Source: Paragemmobacter ruber
GTDB taxonomy: Bacteria > Pseudomonadota > Alphaproteobacteria > Rhodobacterales > Rhodobacteraceae
Reading direction: 5' to 3'
NCBI RefSeq assembly: GCF_009908315.1
Contig: NZ_JAAATW010000001.1
Location: 62,001 to 126,000, forward strand
Length of the DNA stretch: 64,000 nt
Shown here: one piece after another, positions 27,925 to 36,420 of the stretch
How the letters are laid out: every line of letters begins with the position of its first letter
How positions within the stretch are numbered: position 1 is the stretch's first letter
Program-made: the position numbers and the translations under genes
The notes under the pieces: model-generated
What the model was told of the DNA's origin: nothing
The model's database searches: none
What the model saw: only the letters and a program-made list of their open reading frames with translations

Positions 27925-28911
27925 ATGGCGGACGGCATGCTCGACACTGTGATGAAACCCACCGAAGAAATCTCCGTCCGCGACGTGTTCGGCATCGACA
28001 CGGATATGAAGGTCAAGGGCTTCCCCGACCGCACCGACCGCGTCCCCGACATCGACCCCACCTACAAGTTCGACCCCGACACCACGCTCGCCATCCTCGC
28101 GGGCTTCGCCTACAACCGCCGCGTGATGATCCAGGGCTATCACGGCACCGGCAAATCCACCCATATCGAACAGGTCGCCGCCCGCCTCAACTGGCCCTGC
28201 GTGCGCGTCAACCTCGACAGCCACATCTCCCGGATCGACCTCATCGGCAAGGACGCGATCAAGCTGCGCGACGGCAAGCAGGTGACCGAGTTTCACGAAG
28301 GCATCCTGCCCTGGGCGCTGCGCAACCCCGTCGCCATCGTGTTCGACGAATACGATGCCGGCCGCGCCGATGTGATGTTCGTCATCCAGCGCGTGCTGGA
28401 ACATGACGGCAAGCTCACGCTTCTCGACCAGAACGAGATCATCACCCCCCACCCGTCCTTCCGCCTGTTCGCCACCGCAAACACCGTGGGTCTGGGCGAT
28501 ACGACGGGCCTCTACCACGGCACCCAGCAGATCAACCAAGCCCAGATGGACCGCTGGTCGCTGGTGGCCACGCTGAACTACCTGTCGCATGATGCCGAGG
28601 CCGCCATCGTCCTGGCCAAATCCCCGCATTACAACACCGACAAGGGCCGCAAGACCATCAGCCAGATGGTCACCGTGGCCGACCTCACCCGCACCGCCTT
28701 CATGAATGGCGACCTGTCCACGGTGATGAGCCCCCGCACCGTCCTCAACTGGGCGCAGAATGCCGAGATCTTCCGCAACGTGGGCTACGCCTTCCGCCTG
28801 TCCTTCCTGAACAAATGCGACGAGCTGGAACGCCAGACCGTGGCCGAGTTCTACCAACGCTGCTTCGGCGAGGAACTCCCGGAAAGCGCGGCGAGCATGG
28901 CGATGAAGTGA
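27925..28911 (+). CDS. cobS: Cobaltochelatase subunit CobS (AAA+)
   Basis: AAA+ ATPase which, with CobT and CobN, inserts cobalt into hydrogenobyrinic acid a,c-diamide in aerobic B12 synthesis. 328 residues from ATG 27925; in-frame ATGs at 27937 and 27952 are alternatives. Walker A reads GYHGTGKST near residues 71-79, Walker B VFDEYD, and the [17 protein letters not shown] stretch is highly characteristic of CobS. In relatives cobT usually follows closely, but here it lies 7.5 kb away across an accessory block. Confidence 0.97.
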   Translation: MADGMLDTVMKPTEEISVRDVFGIDTDMKVKGFPDRTDRVPDIDPTYKFDPDTTLAILAGFAYNRRVMIQGYHGTGKSTHIEQVAARLNWPCVRVNLDSHISRIDLIGKDAIKLRDGKQVTEFHEGILPWALRNPVAIVFDEYDAGRADVMFVIQRVLEHDGKLTLLDQNEIITPHPSFRLFATANTVGLGDTTGLYHGTQQINQAQMDRWSLVATLNYLSHDAEAAIVLAKSPHYNTDKGRKTISQMVTVADLTRTAFMNGDLSTVMSPRTVLNWAQNAEIFRNVGYAFRLSFLNKCDELERQTVAEFYQRCFGEELPESAASMAMK

Positions 28912-28916
28912 GGAAG

Positions 28917-28946
28917 TTGAAAGCGCAAATCCTAGTCGGATATTGC
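28917..28946 (+). promoter_or_regulatory. Candidate sigma-70-type promoter of the AAA_13 ATPase gene
   Basis: TTGAAA (28917-28922) and TATTGC (28941-28946) with an 18-bp spacer, 45 bp before the ATG. The composition drops sharply in AT direction exactly here, a few bases after the cobS stop. Confidence 0.35.
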
Positions 28947-28990
28947 TTGTATAAGAAATACCTGCATGAGTTCAACGAGTTGGTTAGGCA

Positions 28991-31081
28991 ATGATCTATA
29001 ACTTAATCGTCGAAAACTGCAATTCCATCGACCGCGCGAGCCTAGAAATAGCCAAGGGAAGTCTTAACATAAAGTATGGACCAAACGGTCTTGGGAAAAG
29101 CACTATCGCAAAAGCCATCGCTTCAAAGGCGAAAGCAGATGATAGTCTTAACTCGCTGACGCCATTTAAGCATCGGGCGAACTCTGCGGCAAGTCCTCCA
29201 AAAGTTTCGGGCATCGACGACATTAAATCTGTTTTGATTTTCGATGAAGAATATGTAAGTCAGTTCGCCTTCCAACAGGATGAAGTTGTAAAGAATAGCT
29301 TCGATATCTTTATCAAGACGCAAGAGTATACTGCGACTATGGAAGAGATTGAAAAACTATTCTCGGGAATAAAGAAGGCGTTTTCTGATAATCCAGAAAT
29401 CGAGCAAACTGTCAAAGACCTCAAAGATCTTCGCGACGCTTTTGGGACTATGAACAAAGATGGCTCAATTGCAAAGTCAAGTAAGATCCTAAAGTCTTAT
29501 GGCTCTGGCAACAAGATCGAGCACATTCCCGAAAAGCTCAAGCCATTCGAATCTTTTATCAGGGGTTCAGAGCCGTCCAAATGGATTGCATGGCAAGTTA
29601 AGGGAAATGACTTTCTGAAACTTGGTGATACTTGCCCATATTGCGCCACTCAGTTACCTGATCAAGCGCAGAAGGAAACGGCTCTAGCAGTAGCCAAAGA
29701 GTATGATGCGACGGCGATAGGCCATCTCAACACCATTAAGGCAGTAATTGAAAGGCTCGGCAAATACTTCAGCGCAAAGTGCCGAGAGAATATCGAAAAA
29801 GTTACGAAAGCCAAGATTGAACTTGGCGCGCCTGAGAAGAGCTTTCTCAGCAGTTTAAAAAATGACATTGATGCCCTTATAGTAAAGCTTGAAGGCTTGA
29901 GAACAATTTCCTTCTTCTCTCTCCGTGATGTTGACGAAATAAGTGACAGAATTCAGTCGCTAAAGATTGATCTTGGCATGATCGATAAACTGGACTCCGA
30001 CGAAACAAGGACAGTTGTAAATCCAGTCAATCAACAACTTGAACAGCTCATCAAACAGGTTGGCACCCTGAAAGGTAATATCAACAAGCATAAGTCGCGC
30101 ATCAAAAAAGCCATTGAGGACAACCAAGACAGCATTAATAGCTTTCTCAAGTCGGCAGGATACAAGTATAACGTAGTAATTATGGCTGAGCCTGAAACAT
30201 ATAAGATGAAGTTAGTTCATAATGATATGAGTGAGCATATCTCATCAGCATCTAAGCACCTGAGCTATGGTGAAAGAAATGCCTTCGCTCTTGTACTATT
30301 TGTGCATCAGGTCCTTAGCGAAAACCCAGACTTGGTTATTCTTGATGACCCAATATCTTCCTTTGACAAGAATAAAAAGTTTGCGATTCTTCATCAACTC
30401 TTTAAAGGAAAGGCTAACCTCAGAGGCCGAACGGCTTTGATGTTGACGCATGATATTGAGCCAGCCATCGACATGATAAAAAGCACTGCTGCGGTGTTTG
30501 AAGGTGCACGACCGAATGCGTCCTTCCTTTCTTCTAGAAATGGCGTGGTTTCTGAGAAGCCAATTGGCAGAACCGATATCCAGACCTTCGCTCAGGTTTG
30601 CCAAGATGTAATTGCAACTCAACAAGATGCGATCATCAGTTCAATTTATTTGCGACGTCACTATGAAATAGTTAATGATAAGGGCTTAGAATACAATCTT
30701 CTCGCAAGCCTTTTCAAGAAGCGCGACGTTGCATGCTTCCGCAGTGCCACTGGCGATATAGATATGACTGATCAGCAGAAGACGGAAGCCGAGGCAAATA
30801 TTCGCAAATTTATTCCAGGTTTTGATTACGACAATCTGATTTCGGTCGTTAAAAACGATGTTGAGATGCGCGCTCGATATGCTGGCACAAGCGTCGGATA
30901 TGAAAAGATACAGCTATTCCGAATCATTCATGGGAAGCATGATGATCACGTGATTACAAAGTTCATCAACGAGTCATACCACATCGAAAATGAGTATGTA
31001 ATGCAACTTAATCCACACAAATTTGAGAGCGTTCCCGAGTATGTTATCGATGAATGCAACAAGTTACTCGCTCCGGCCTAA
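28991..31081 (+). CDS. AAA_13-type (PrrC/RloC-like) ATPase, candidate defence protein
   Basis: A 696-residue ABC-type ATPase. Walker A is GPNGLGKST at 30-38; a LIFDEEYVSQF segment (82-92) resembles the AAA_13 VFNEDF-type motif; CPYC at 215-218 sits among helical, coiled-coil-prone regions as a zinc-hook-like turn. The ABC signature LSYGER is at 424-429, Walker B VILDDPISSFD at 449-459, and the H-loop His at 487. Residues ~500-696 form a further domain with RRHYE (555-559) and RIIHGKH (644-650). AAA_13 proteins include the anticodon nucleases PrrC and RloC, which cleave tRNA on phage attack. Base composition is far more AT-rich than neighbours, indicating recent transfer. No restriction genes are adjacent. 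The nuclease role is inference. Confidence 0.72.
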   Translation: MIYNLIVENCNSIDRASLEIAKGSLNIKYGPNGLGKSTIAKAIASKAKADDSLNSLTPFKHRANSAASPPKVSGIDDIKSVLIFDEEYVSQFAFQQDEVVKNSFDIFIKTQEYTATMEEIEKLFSGIKKAFSDNPEIEQTVKDLKDLRDAFGTMNKDGSIAKSSKILKSYGSGNKIEHIPEKLKPFESFIRGSEPSKWIAWQVKGNDFLKLGDTCPYCATQLPDQAQKETALAVAKEYDATAIGHLNTIKAVIERLGKYFSAKCRENIEKVTKAKIELGAPEKSFLSSLKNDIDALIVKLEGLRTISFFSLRDVDEISDRIQSLKIDLGMIDKLDSDETRTVVNPVNQQLEQLIKQVGTLKGNINKHKSRIKKAIEDNQDSINSFLKSAGYKYNVVIMAEPETYKMKLVHNDMSEHISSASKHLSYGERNAFALVLFVHQVLSENPDLVILDDPISSFDKNKKFAILHQLFKGKANLRGRTALMLTHDIEPAIDMIKSTAAVFEGARPNASFLSSRNGVVSEKPIGRTDIQTFAQVCQDVIATQQDAIISSIYLRRHYEIVNDKGLEYNLLASLFKKRDVACFRSATGDIDMTDQQKTEAEANIRKFIPGFDYDNLISVVKNDVEMRARYAGTSVGYEKIQLFRIIHGKHDDHVITKFINESYHIENEYVMQLNPHKFESVPEYVIDECNKLLAPA

Positions 31082-31184
31082 CTTGCTCCGGCAAGAGTTG
31101 ATGCAACTTGAACTCTTCTGCAGGGCTTCCGGCATCGGTTGATAGCCACCTTCAAAACGCCCACTCGCTAAGCACAAAGTCCTG

Positions 31185-31211
31185 TCTCATGCGGCAAACA
31201 TGGGCGGTTTG
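31185..31211. repeat. 27-bp repeat, left copy
   Basis: Begins TCTCATGCGGCAAACATGGG; 25 of 27 bases match the copy at 35076-35102 in the same orientation. The left copy has no open frame after its ATGGGCGGTTTG, unlike the right copy. Confidence 0.75.
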
Positions 31212-31597
31212 CGACTTGCCTTCCCCCGGGCCCGCCCCGCCCCCCACACAGCCCCGGCCGGATTACCCCCCAACCCCAATCAACCCCCGCAAACCCCCAC
31301 CCCACAAACACCCGCCCCGACTCACCCCCGCCCCCTTCCCACACGTTAACCTTAACGCCCCGTCACCGCGCGCTGCGTGCATACGCCTGTCTGCACTGCG
31401 CTGCTGCACAGGTTCCTGCACGCCCCAAATCTGCCAACCCCTTGTGTTAACGCCACAAATCATCGGCAAACAAAGAAACAACCGCGCCCAAATGGCCACC
31501 CCGCCCCCCACCCGCGACAGGCCCCAAAACCACCCCCCATCGCGCGCCGCCCATACCAAAGCTGCCCATACCTACGGTTGTCCAGCCACCGCCTGCG

Positions 31598-31624
31598 TAA
31601 ACCCGCGCGCGACCCTGCCGTTCA
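31598..31624 (+). promoter_or_regulatory. Sigma-28 (FliA)-like promoter of first chemoreceptor
   Basis: TAAA (31598-31601), 15 bases, then GCCGTTCA (31617-31624), close to the flagellar sigma consensus TAAA-N15-GCCGATAA. It lies 41 bp before the ATG. The second receptor gene has an equivalent site. Confidence 0.6.
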
Positions 31625-31665
31625 AGTAGCTGAATCCTGTTCCTATCTTTCCGGAGACCCGCCGC

Positions 31666-33189
31666 ATGAAGCTGATCCCCAAACTCTCCCTCAGGACGCG
31701 CCTCCTCGCTGCCCTTGTCACCACCATGGTGATCGTCACCGCCATCGTGATGGTGGCCGTCCTGTCGCTCAAGGAACAGGAACTGCGCAACTCCACCGCC
31801 GAACGGGTGGATGCGGCGATCTGGGCGCTCTCGCGCAGCCTGCCGTTCGAGGCGCCGGGCTTCGCCACCGGCCCCGCCACCGAGGGCCGCATCAACGCGC
31901 TGCTGGCCGACAGCAGCGCCGTCAGCATCGACGAAGCCGTTGTGGATGCAGTGTTTTCCGGCCTCGATACGCATGTCACCTACTTCGCCTTCCTGCCCGA
32001 GACGCAGGAATTCATCCGTGTCATGACCAGCATCACCGCCGCCGATGGCACCCGCGCCGTGGGCACCCCGCTCGATCCGACCGGCCCCGTCATGCCCGTC
32101 CTGATGCGCGGCGAGGTGTTCGTGGGCGATGCCACGATCCTCGGCCAACCCTTCATCACCCGCTACGAGCCGGTCTTCGATGCCCAAGGCGCGATCGTCG
32201 GCGCAGTCTTCGCGGGCAAATCCATCGCCCAGATCCGGGCCGTCTTCATGGAAACCGCGCTCTGGCTCGGCTCGGTCATGGCGGGCCTTCTGGTTGTGGC
32301 GACGCTCGTGTGCCTCTTCCTGATCAACCGCACGATGCGCCCGGTGCGGCGTCTGGCCGATACGGTCAACCGCCTGAAGGACCGCGACTATGACATCACC
32401 ATCCACCCCGTCGCCACCCGCGATGAGGTGGGCGAACTGACCACCGCTTGCATTAAGCTGCGCGATGACCTGCGCGAAGGCGCCGAGGCCGCCAAGATCG
32501 CCGCCGCGCAGGCCGCCGAGCGGGAAGAGCGCCGCGCCGAGATGGACCGCCTCATGCTCCAACTCAGCCGGGGCGCCACCGAACAGGCCGCCGCGGCAGA
32601 GAAGGCCAGCGCCTCGATGGAGGAAATGCGCGCCAACATCCGCCAATCCGCCGAAAATGCCGCCCAGACCGAACGCATCGCCCTGATGGCCGCAACCGAT
32701 GCGGCCGAGACGGGCGCGGTGGTGACGGATGCAGTCAAATCCATGTCCACCATCGCCGAAAAGATCGGCATCATCCGCGAAATCGCCCGCCAGACCGACC
32801 TTCTCGCCCTCAACGCGGCGGTCGAGGCCGCCCGCGCGGGCCAGCACGGCCAGGGCTTCGCCGTCGTCGCGGCCGAGGTGCGCAAGCTGGCCGAACGCAG
32901 CCAGCAGGCGGCGGTGGAGATCGGTCAGCTTTCAGGCAGCACCCTGCAGGTCAGCCGCAAGGCGGGCGAAAAGCTCAACGCCCTCGTCCCCGCGATCCAG
33001 GAGACCGCGAACCTCGTGCAGGCGATCAGCCTGGCCTCCAGCGAGCAAAGCATCGGGATCGAACAGATCAACGAGGCGATCCGCGATCTGGACAGCGTCA
33101 TCCAGCAGAACGCCTCTGCCGCCGCGCGGCTCGGCACCGATGCGAACGACCACATCGCCCCGCCCATCCGCCGTCTGCGGGCGGCCTGA
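31666..33189 (+). CDS. Methyl-accepting chemotaxis protein 1
   Basis: A 507-residue transmembrane chemoreceptor. TM1 about 12-36; a periplasmic single-Cache-like sensor about 40-195; TM2 about 200-222; HAMP about 223-276; a cytoplasmic signalling domain to the end with the conserved tip [21 protein letters not shown]. No C-terminal CheR-tethering pentapeptide. Residues 217-507 are identical to the next gene's product, while the sensor half differs. GGAG ribosome site. It should relay an unknown ligand to CheA/CheW, which are not in this window. Confidence 0.93.
   Translation: MKLIPKLSLRTRLLAALVTTMVIVTAIVMVAVLSLKEQELRNSTAERVDAAIWALSRSLPFEAPGFATGPATEGRINALLADSSAVSIDEAVVDAVFSGLDTHVTYFAFLPETQEFIRVMTSITAADGTRAVGTPLDPTGPVMPVLMRGEVFVGDATILGQPFITRYEPVFDAQGAIVGAVFAGKSIAQIRAVFMETALWLGSVMAGLLVVATLVCLFLINRTMRPVRRLADTVNRLKDRDYDITIHPVATRDEVGELTTACIKLRDDLREGAEAAKIAAAQAAEREERRAEMDRLMLQLSRGATEQAAAAEKASASMEEMRANIRQSAENAAQTERIALMAATDAAETGAVVTDAVKSMSTIAEKIGIIREIARQTDLLALNAAVEAARAGQHGQGFAVVAAEVRKLAERSQQAAVEIGQLSGSTLQVSRKAGEKLNALVPAIQETANLVQAISLASSEQSIGIEQINEAIRDLDSVIQQNASAAARLGTDANDHIAPPIRRLRAA
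32314..33189. repeat. 876-bp near-identical segment, copy 1 (HAMP + signalling module)
   Basis: Matches 34073-34948 with only scattered synonymous differences (for example GAT/GAC, ATT/ATC); the 291 encoded residues are identical. Confidence 0.9.
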
Positions 33190-33247
33190 TATCCGGCGCC
33201 GGGGATGGCGCCAGCGCGCGCCTTGCGCCCTGCTACATCCACCCCAC

Positions 33248-33276
33248 CGGCCCCGCGCGCCCCCCGCGCGGGGCCG
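33248..33276 (+). terminator. GC-rich hairpin after first chemoreceptor
   Basis: Perfect 12-bp stem CGGCCCCGCGCG/CGCGCGGGGCCG (33248-33259 with 33265-33276). No U tract follows, so termination is likely but not typical. Confidence 0.5.
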
Positions 33277-33359
33277 CTGCCTTTTGCGATATCCTGCGAA
33301 CGGTGGCTGGCGGACCCATACCTGCGCCCATACCTACGGTTGTGTCACGGTCACGCGCG

Positions 33360-33386
33360 TAAATCCCCGCGCGAGGCGGCCGTAAA
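33360..33386 (+). promoter_or_regulatory. Sigma-28 (FliA)-like promoter of second chemoreceptor
   Basis: TAAA (33360-33363), 15 bases, GCCGTAAA (33379-33386), seven of eight -10 positions being GCCG-TAA-like. It lies 38 bp before the ATG. An upstream CATACCTACGGTTGT element is shared with the first gene's leader. Confidence 0.65.
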
Positions 33387-33424
33387 AATAGATGAATCCA
33401 GTATTCATCTTTCCGGAGCCGTGA

Positions 33425-34948
33425 ATGTCCTTTCTTCCCCGATTGTCCCTTCGAACCCGCCTGATCGCCGTGATCGTCGCCGCCATGATCGCCGTGACGG
33501 CGGCGCTCATCGCCTTTGTCCTGTCCGAGAAGGAACGCGAACTGCGCGATTTCGCCAGCGAACGCGTCGATACCGCCATCTGGGCCCTGTCCAACAGCCT
33601 GCCCGTCAATGCCAGCGGCTTCACGCTTGGCCCCGATGTGGAAGGCCGCATCAACAGCCTGATCGTCGATGACGCCAAGGTGGAGATCGCGCCCTCCGTC
33701 AACGACGCCATCTATGAAGGCACCGGCGTCCATGTGACCTATTTCCGCCTCAACCCCGAAGCCAAGGAATTCGTCCGCGTGATGACCAGCGTCACCGCCG
33801 CCGATGGTACCCGCGCCGTGGGCACCCCGCTCGATCCAACCGGCCCCGCCACCGCCGCGCTTCTGCGGGGTGAAACCTACACCGGCGACGGGATCATTCT
33901 GGGCGCCCTGCACCTGACGCGCTATGAGCCCGTCTACAACGCGGAAGGCGAACTCGTGGGATCCGTGGGCGTGGGCAAATCCATCGCCCAGATCGAAACC
34001 ATGCTGCACGACACGACCAGCCGGCTTGCGGTGGTGATGCTGGTCCTCATCCTTGCTGCTGCGGTCGGTTCCCTCTTCCTGATCAACCGCACGATGCGCC
34101 CGGTGCGGCGTCTGGCCGATACGGTCAACCGCCTGAAGGACCGCGACTATGACATCACCATCCACCCCGTCGCCACCCGCGACGAGGTGGGCGAACTCAC
34201 CACCGCTTGCATCAAGCTGCGCGACGACCTGCGCGAAGGCGCCGAAGCCGCCAAGATCGCCGCCGCCCAGGCCGCCGAGCGGGAAGAGCGCCGCGCCGAA
34301 ATGGACCGCCTGATGCTCCAACTCAGCCGGGGCGCCACCGAACAGGCCGCCGCGGCCGAAAAAGCCAGCGCCTCGATGGAGGAAATGCGCGCCAACATCC
34401 GCCAATCCGCCGAAAACGCCGCCCAGACCGAACGCATCGCCCTGATGGCCGCGACCGATGCGGCAGAGACGGGCGCCGTGGTGACGGATGCGGTCAAATC
34501 CATGTCCACCATCGCCGAAAAGATCGGCATCATCCGCGAAATCGCCCGCCAGACCGACCTTCTCGCCCTCAACGCGGCGGTCGAGGCCGCCCGCGCGGGC
34601 CAGCACGGCCAGGGCTTCGCCGTAGTCGCGGCCGAGGTGCGCAAGCTGGCCGAACGCAGCCAGCAGGCCGCGGTTGAGATCGGCCAGCTTTCCGGCAGCA
34701 CCCTGCAGGTCAGCCGCAAGGCGGGCGAAAAGCTCAACGCCCTCGTCCCCGCGATCCAGGAGACGGCGAACCTCGTGCAGGCGATCAGCCTGGCCTCCAG
34801 CGAGCAAAGCATCGGGATCGAACAGATCAACGAGGCGATCCGCGATCTGGACAGCGTCATCCAGCAGAACGCCTCTGCCGCGGCGCGGCTCGGCACCGAT
34901 GCGAACGACCACATCGCACCGCCCATCCGCCGTCTGCGGGCGGCCTGA
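33425..34948 (+). CDS. Methyl-accepting chemotaxis protein 2
   Basis: A 507-residue paralogue of the preceding gene with the same layout: TM1, Cache-like periplasmic sensor, TM2, HAMP, signalling domain. From residue 217 onwards it is identical to its neighbour; in residues 1-216 only patches such as [26 protein letters not shown] are shared. The pattern suggests duplication followed by sensor divergence with the output module kept identical. Likely a second ligand fed to the same signalling array. GGAG ribosome site. Confidence 0.93.
   Translation: MSFLPRLSLRTRLIAVIVAAMIAVTAALIAFVLSEKERELRDFASERVDTAIWALSNSLPVNASGFTLGPDVEGRINSLIVDDAKVEIAPSVNDAIYEGTGVHVTYFRLNPEAKEFVRVMTSVTAADGTRAVGTPLDPTGPATAALLRGETYTGDGIILGALHLTRYEPVYNAEGELVGSVGVGKSIAQIETMLHDTTSRLAVVMLVLILAAAVGSLFLINRTMRPVRRLADTVNRLKDRDYDITIHPVATRDEVGELTTACIKLRDDLREGAEAAKIAAAQAAEREERRAEMDRLMLQLSRGATEQAAAAEKASASMEEMRANIRQSAENAAQTERIALMAATDAAETGAVVTDAVKSMSTIAEKIGIIREIARQTDLLALNAAVEAARAGQHGQGFAVVAAEVRKLAERSQQAAVEIGQLSGSTLQVSRKAGEKLNALVPAIQETANLVQAISLASSEQSIGIEQINEAIRDLDSVIQQNASAAARLGTDANDHIAPPIRRLRAA
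34073..34948. repeat. 876-bp near-identical segment, copy 2 (HAMP + signalling module)
   Basis: Partner of 32314-33189; same frame and same residue numbering (217-507), 1759 bp downstream. Confidence 0.9.
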
Positions 34949-34957
34949 CATTATGGG

Positions 34958-35000
34958 GGCCCGGCCATGGCATACCGCGCGCGGTGCCCATGGCCGGGCC
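34958..35000 (+). terminator. Hairpin after second chemoreceptor
   Basis: Perfect 13-bp stem GGCCCGGCCATGG/CCATGGCCGGGCC (34958-34970 with 34988-35000), 10 bp past the stop. It is followed by TTCACG rather than a U run. Confidence 0.55.
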
Positions 35001-35024
35001 TTCACGCCGGCCCTGACTGGGAAC

Positions 35025-35052
35025 GGCACTGTTGCGAAGTTTTCAGATCGCC
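35025..35052. mobile_element. Possible solitary IS6-family-like end
   Basis: GGCACTGTTGCGAAGTTTTC resembles the terminal inverted repeat of IS6/IS26-type elements (GGCACTGTTGCAAA). No transposase and no second end were found, so this would be a remnant. It marks the start of an AT-rich patch before the secreted protein gene. The resemblance is over ~14 bases and may be chance. Confidence 0.25.
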
Positions 35053-35075
35053 TTCTTGATCGGCGTAAAATTATT

Positions 35076-35102
35076 TCTCATGCTGCAATCATGGGCGGTT
35101 TG
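35076..35102. repeat. 27-bp repeat, right copy
   Basis: Begins TCTCATGCTGCAATCATGGG; 25/27 identical to 31185-31211. Here the repeat spans the ATG (35091) of the small secreted protein gene. Confidence 0.75.
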
Positions 35103-35483
35103 AAAACTTACCTCTCTCTTCTGATGCTGCTTTGCGCGCTTGCGGGCCCCTCCGCCGCGCGGGCGGGAAACGACGTTCCCGACAATCCCCTTCAGTTCTT
35201 CGCCACCTGCGCGGGCCGCATGTCGGCGCTGATGGAACATCAATGGCTGGTCGATGGCCCCGCCTCTGACCTGACCAAGGCACGGCGCGCGGCGGTTCTC
35301 GATGTGGTGGCCTCGATCACCCCGGCGGGGCAGGAGGCGCAGGTCATGGCGTGGCGGATCGAGGCAAAGGTCGCCCATGCCGCCCTTCTCGGCGCCAGCC
35401 GCCACGGCACGGCCCAAAGCCGCGCCAGCGCGGCGCGGCAGGCAGCAGGCCTCATCTCCCCGTGCGAGGCCTATCTGTCCTGA
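35091..35483 (+). CDS. Hypothetical small secreted protein
   Basis: 130 residues. Residues 1-24 (MGGLKTYLSLLMLLCALAGP..., cut near ARAG) are a Sec signal peptide, so the ~105-residue mature form is periplasmic. It has one Cys pair (in TCAGRM and SPCEAY) that could form a disulfide and is otherwise helical and Ala-rich. I do not recognise the family. The start lies in the 27-bp repeat, and an inverted repeat (35037-35052 with 35094-35109) spans the start region. A second ATG at 35124 is possible. Confidence 0.65.
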   Translation: MGGLKTYLSLLMLLCALAGPSAARAGNDVPDNPLQFFATCAGRMSALMEHQWLVDGPASDLTKARRAAVLDVVASITPAGQEAQVMAWRIEAKVAHAALLGASRHGTAQSRASAARQAAGLISPCEAYLS

Positions 35484-35542
35484 CCGCCCCCTGCCACGGG
35501 GTGATGCGGTGCCACCCGGCTGCGCCACCATGACCAGCGCCG

Positions 35543-35576
35543 CCAAAGAAAAAGGGGCGGCCCAAGGCCACCCCTT
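35543..35576 (-). terminator. Terminator of the FMN reductase gene
   Basis: On the minus strand, stem AAGGGGTGGCC/GGCCGCCCCTT (35576-35566 with 35562-35552; one G-T pair) then TTTCTTT. It lies 25 bp past the stop. Confidence 0.8.
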
Positions 35577-35601
35577 CCCCGACAGGGAGATGTCGTCCAG
35601 A

Positions 35602-36186
35602 TCAGCCGCGCGCGGCCTTGGTCGCGTTCGCCCACCAGACCAGTTCGTCCAGCGAGGCCTGCGCCGCGGGCAGCAGGTTGGCTTCCACATCGGCCATGTT
35701 GCCCGAACCGCCCAGGCCCGGATGCACCTTGAAGAAATCGGCCATCCCCAAATGCACGGCATTGCGCGTGGGCACCATCATCAGCTCCACCCCGATCAGG
35801 CGCAGATGCTCCAGCGCGCGGGTGCCGCCGACCGACCCATAGGCGATGGCGGTAAAGGGCTTGCGGTTCCAATCCACATAGGACTGATCCAGCGCGTTCT
35901 TCAGCGCGCCGGTGATCGACCGATTGTATTCCGCGACCACGAAGATGTAGCCGTCGAATTCCGCGATCTTCTTCTGCCATGCCACGGCGCGCGGATCAGA
36001 CGAGGGCGCCCAGAGGTTGGAGGCAACCTCGTCAAACAGCGGCAGGTCGAAATCGCGCAGGTCGACCAGTTCCACCTCGATGTCGGTGCGGGCCTTGGCC
36101 TGCGCCAGCATCCATTGCGCGGGGATATCGGCGAAACGCGATTTGCGGGTCGACCCGATGATGAGGGCGATCTTGGGTTTGCTCAT
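35602..36186 (-). CDS. NADPH-dependent FMN reductase family protein
   Basis: A 194-residue flavodoxin-like oxidoreductase. The N-terminal KIALIIGSTRKSRFADIPAQW holds the FMN phosphate loop, and VVAEYNRSITGALKNALDQ is the second conserved flavin segment. Such enzymes reduce FMN, quinones or azo compounds; the substrate is unknown. ATG 36186 is chosen because the long upstream frame is antisense of cobT. It sits between the accessory block and cobT. Confidence 0.9.
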   Translation of the reverse strand: MSKPKIALIIGSTRKSRFADIPAQWMLAQAKARTDIEVELVDLRDFDLPLFDEVASNLWAPSSDPRAVAWQKKIAEFDGYIFVVAEYNRSITGALKNALDQSYVDWNRKPFTAIAYGSVGGTRALEHLRLIGVELMMVPTRNAVHLGMADFFKVHPGLGGSGNMADVEANLLPAAQASLDELVWWANATKAARG

Positions 36187-36420
36187 GGCTTGGGTTCCGT
36201 TCCGTTGAGGAGGGGTTGAATTCCGTGCCCCGATAAATGGCCCCCCTGCGATTTTCCGCAATTCGGCGCGCCCGCAAGACTGTTGTGCGGGAATGCACGG
36301 ACTTCGCCCCTTTTGCCCCGATTTCCGCGCGCGCGCCCTTGCCCCCGCCCCACCCCGGTGCAATTCTGCCGCAAAGCCGGGGGGCCATTCGGCCCCCCGG
36401 ACCCCCCTTCGCGTGATCCC

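Larger units (their letters stand above)
31082..31665. other. 584-bp non-coding region before the first chemoreceptor
   Basis: The first ~115 bp keep the AT-rich composition of the ATPase gene. One copy of a 27-bp repeat (31185-31211) follows, then a C-rich tract with C runs at 31266-31271, 31274-31277, 31284-31288, 31294-31298 and 31300-31303, which on the minus strand fits a G-quadruplex. Then come GTTAAC (31345), GCGTGCATAC (31375) and AGGTTCCTGCACGC (31410), and finally a sigma-28-like promoter at 31598. No convincing gene is seen. Confidence 0.7.

Noticed and set aside
28991-31081. SMC/Rad50 DNA repair ATPase
   Set aside because: It has a CxxC hook and ABC motifs, but the DEEYVSQF segment after Walker A and the extra C-terminal domain fit AAA_13/RloC better; no SbcD/Mre11 partner is adjacent.
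33233-35029. Minus-strand open frame over the second chemoreceptor
   Set aside because: Antisense of a well-supported receptor; a similar shadow exists over the first receptor because the DNA is duplicated.
31185-35102. 27-bp repeats as phage or integrative-element attachment sites
   Set aside because: No integrase, excisionase or tRNA is associated, and the enclosed genes are chromosomal-type receptors; a recombination remnant is more likely.
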